Source: Halobacteriovoraceae bacterium (GTDB taxonomy: Bacteria > Bdellovibrionota > Bacteriovoracia > Bacteriovoracales > Bacteriovoracaceae). From it: DNA of 64,000 nt. The stretch lies in assembly GCA_002712005.1 (NCBI GenBank), contig PASP01000011.1, positions 62,001-126,000 of the forward strand, in the 5' to 3' direction. The stretch's first letter is position 1. Every line of letters begins with the position of its first letter. Below are positions 63,127-64,000 of the stretch, in pieces. The notes beneath the pieces are model-generated. The model did no database searches. It was given only the letters and a program-made list of their open reading frames with translations, and was not told the DNA's origin. A program made the position numbers and the translations under genes.

Positions 63127-63200
63127 GAATAGGAACTCGTGAGTGTTAATAATTAAATAAATTATACCACTTAATAGAATGGAATAAACTCTGTCATGTT

Positions 63201-63239
63201 AGTGTCAATGAGTTGAAGTGCTGGTTAGATTTTGACACT
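63201..63239. repeat. Inverted repeat with 8-bp arms
   Basis: AGTGTCAA at 63201-63208 and TTGACACT at 63232-63239 are perfect inverted copies, 23 bases apart. They lie about 320 bases upstream of the sigma54 promoter, within range of an activator (enhancer-binding protein) site for that promoter. The link is suggestive only. Confidence 0.45.
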
Positions 63240-63558
63240 GATGTTTGAAGTGGTGACAGGTTGTGAAAGGACAGTGTTGATCGGCCTTTTCCTCATTTAA
63301 GGTATTTACTTCGGCCCGAATAATCTTATTTAAATCTCTTATAAAATTCTTCTTTTCTCTAAACGTTGGAAATAGTTAGGTGATAGAAAAAGCAAGAAGC
63401 AATCATTTTTTTTGAGGTCGATAAATTGACCTACAAATTCCCAAAATGCACCTAGCTAAGCTCAAGTAATCATAAGGGAGATGGTCAATACGACTATACA
63501 TAAACCTTATAGACTACCTATCCATGGGGACTTAGAGCATTTTAGCGTATGAAAAAAG

Positions 63559-63576
63559 TTGGCACGGTATGTGCTT
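63559..63576 (+). promoter_or_regulatory. Sigma54 (RpoN) promoter
   Basis: TTGGCACG at 63559-63566 and TGCTT at 63572-63576 match the -24/-12 consensus (TGGCACG-N4-TTGCW) with the GG and GC pairs separated by exactly ten bases. The expected transcript start is near 63588, giving a leader of about 75 bases before the secreted protein at 63663. Sigma54 promoters need an enhancer-binding activator; none is encoded in this window. Confidence 0.75.
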
Positions 63577-63662
63577 TATATAAACGCAAGACAGGTCAGG
63601 AAGACTAGTCGATGAAGTATCATGGAAGATGCGCAAGAAATAGAGAAGAAAGGAGCCCATGG

Positions 63663-64000
63663 ATGAAGCTTACTATTCGCAAAAGTTCTCAAAGGAAGTA
63701 CTTGATTGCAATAGCTGTCTTTTTCATCTCTCTCTCCAACAACTCTTTGGCAACCTCATTGGAATCAAGTAGCAAATGCCGTACTCATTTTAAAGGTACG
63801 GTTGTGAAGGTAACTGAATCAGGTGCTCCTTTCTCTATTCAAAATCAAAAACAAAAAGTCACTTTTGAAGTGGGTGAAGACTTAGGATCTCAGGAAGAGG
63901 TCAAATCAAGTTATTCGCTTAACTTAATAAAAGGTGGACCCTATAAATTTAAAGAGGGGAGTGAATACGAAGTCTATGCCGATTCGGGATATCTTTGTCA
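63663..64000 (+). CDS. Secreted protein, unknown function (partial, runs off the window)
   Basis: The ATG at 63663, with AAAGGAG upstream, opens a frame to the window end (112 residues seen). It has a signal peptide: basic 'MKLTIRKSSQRKYL', hydrophobic 'IAIAVFFISLS' and a likely cleavage site after 'NSLA'. The mature part contains 'SKCRTHFKGTVVKVTESG' and a later Cys ('SGYLC'), suggesting a disulfide and a beta-rich (NTR/TIMP-like or OB) fold with a channelled repeat of K/V strands. A second ATG at 63659 is in another frame and gives no signal peptide. The gene is read from the sigma54 promoter. Confidence 0.7.
   Translation, partial: MKLTIRKSSQRKYLIAIAVFFISLSNNSLATSLESSSKCRTHFKGTVVKVTESGAPFSIQNQKQKVTFEVGEDLGSQEEVKSSYSLNLIKGGPYKFKEGSEYEVYADSGYLC

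Larger units (their letters stand above)
63127..63662. other. Non-coding region between the ABC operon and a sigma54-driven gene
   Basis: A 536-base region with no ORF that I can support. It holds a perfect 8-base inverted repeat (63201-63239) and, near its right end, a sigma54 promoter. It also has a run of eight T at about 63408. Such long non-coding space is exceptional in this window and suggests regulation or an unannotated small RNA. Confidence 0.5.

Noticed and set aside
63400-63455. Intrinsic terminator at AGGTC...GACCT with a T8 run
   Set aside because: The T run precedes the 5-bp stem on the plus strand and becomes A8 after the stem on the minus strand, so it lacks the terminator order; the stem is also weak.

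Overview
The window is low in G+C and densely coding. It suggests a Gram-negative bacterium, most likely a Bdellovibrionota/Bacteriovoracales relative or another delta-type lineage. That reading rests on an Agl-like TolQ/ExbD motor operon, a GmhA heptose isomerase, a groESL operon with a GGM-rich GroEL tail, a very large secreted gingipain-like (C25) protease with a GGGC-type C-terminal sorting tail, and a sigma54 promoter. The assignment is inference from gene content, not from any marker search. I see no tRNA, rRNA, CRISPR array or insertion sequence.

Layout. 1-7.2 kb: a partial gene end, a membrane protein, a TolQ-ExbD-ExbD motor operon, gmhA, trxA, an RDD membrane protein and polA. 7.2-13.7 kb: NDP-heptose or modified-sugar genes (a second GmhA-like isomerase, sugar nucleotidyltransferase, GmhB-like HAD phosphatase, two NAD-dependent epimerases) and a TPP-dependent E1 alpha/beta pair without E2 or E3. 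13.8-25.5 kb: a DegT-type aminotransferase followed by eight consecutive radical SAM genes; four are paralogous B12-binding radical SAM enzymes. 25.5-33.2 kb: glycosyltransferase, second DegT aminotransferase, Fe/2OG-type oxygenase, an unusual fused methyltransferase, a polytopic GT-C-like membrane protein and two divergent JmjC/cupin-like proteins. Together 7-33 kb looks like one surface-glycan or modified-sugar island, similar in content to the 'sporadic carbohydrate clusters' known from Leptospira and others.

33.2-43.8 kb: a ClC chloride channel, an SGNH-like protein, and a tightly coupled ten-gene operon. It holds an SPL-like radical SAM protein, an SGNH protein, two DUF5989 micro-membrane proteins, a PP-loop ATPase, a class V aminotransferase/cysteine desulfurase, a NodU-type carbamoyltransferase and three unknown small proteins. 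43.8-47.8 kb is core: groES-groEL with a clear promoter and terminator, two candidate small ORFs, and a frameshifted signal peptidase I.

47.8-51.5 kb: a likely RiPP (ribosomally made, modified peptide) locus. It has a radical SAM/SPASM enzyme, a PqqD-like recognition protein, a nucleotidyltransferase, an S24/S26 peptidase, an HPr-kinase-like protein and a 70-residue candidate precursor with a YxxPxI leader motif, two cysteines and a C-terminal serine. 51.8-64 kb: the 3304-residue C25 protease, an ABC-2 exporter, and a sigma54 promoter driving a secreted protein that runs off the window.

Two cross-cutting observations. Four genes are interrupted (in-frame stops in an exbD and a degT gene; homopolymer frameshifts in a membrane protein and in lepB), which may reflect sequence errors, real decay or recoding. 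Convergent gene pairs repeatedly overlap tail to tail with no room for terminators.
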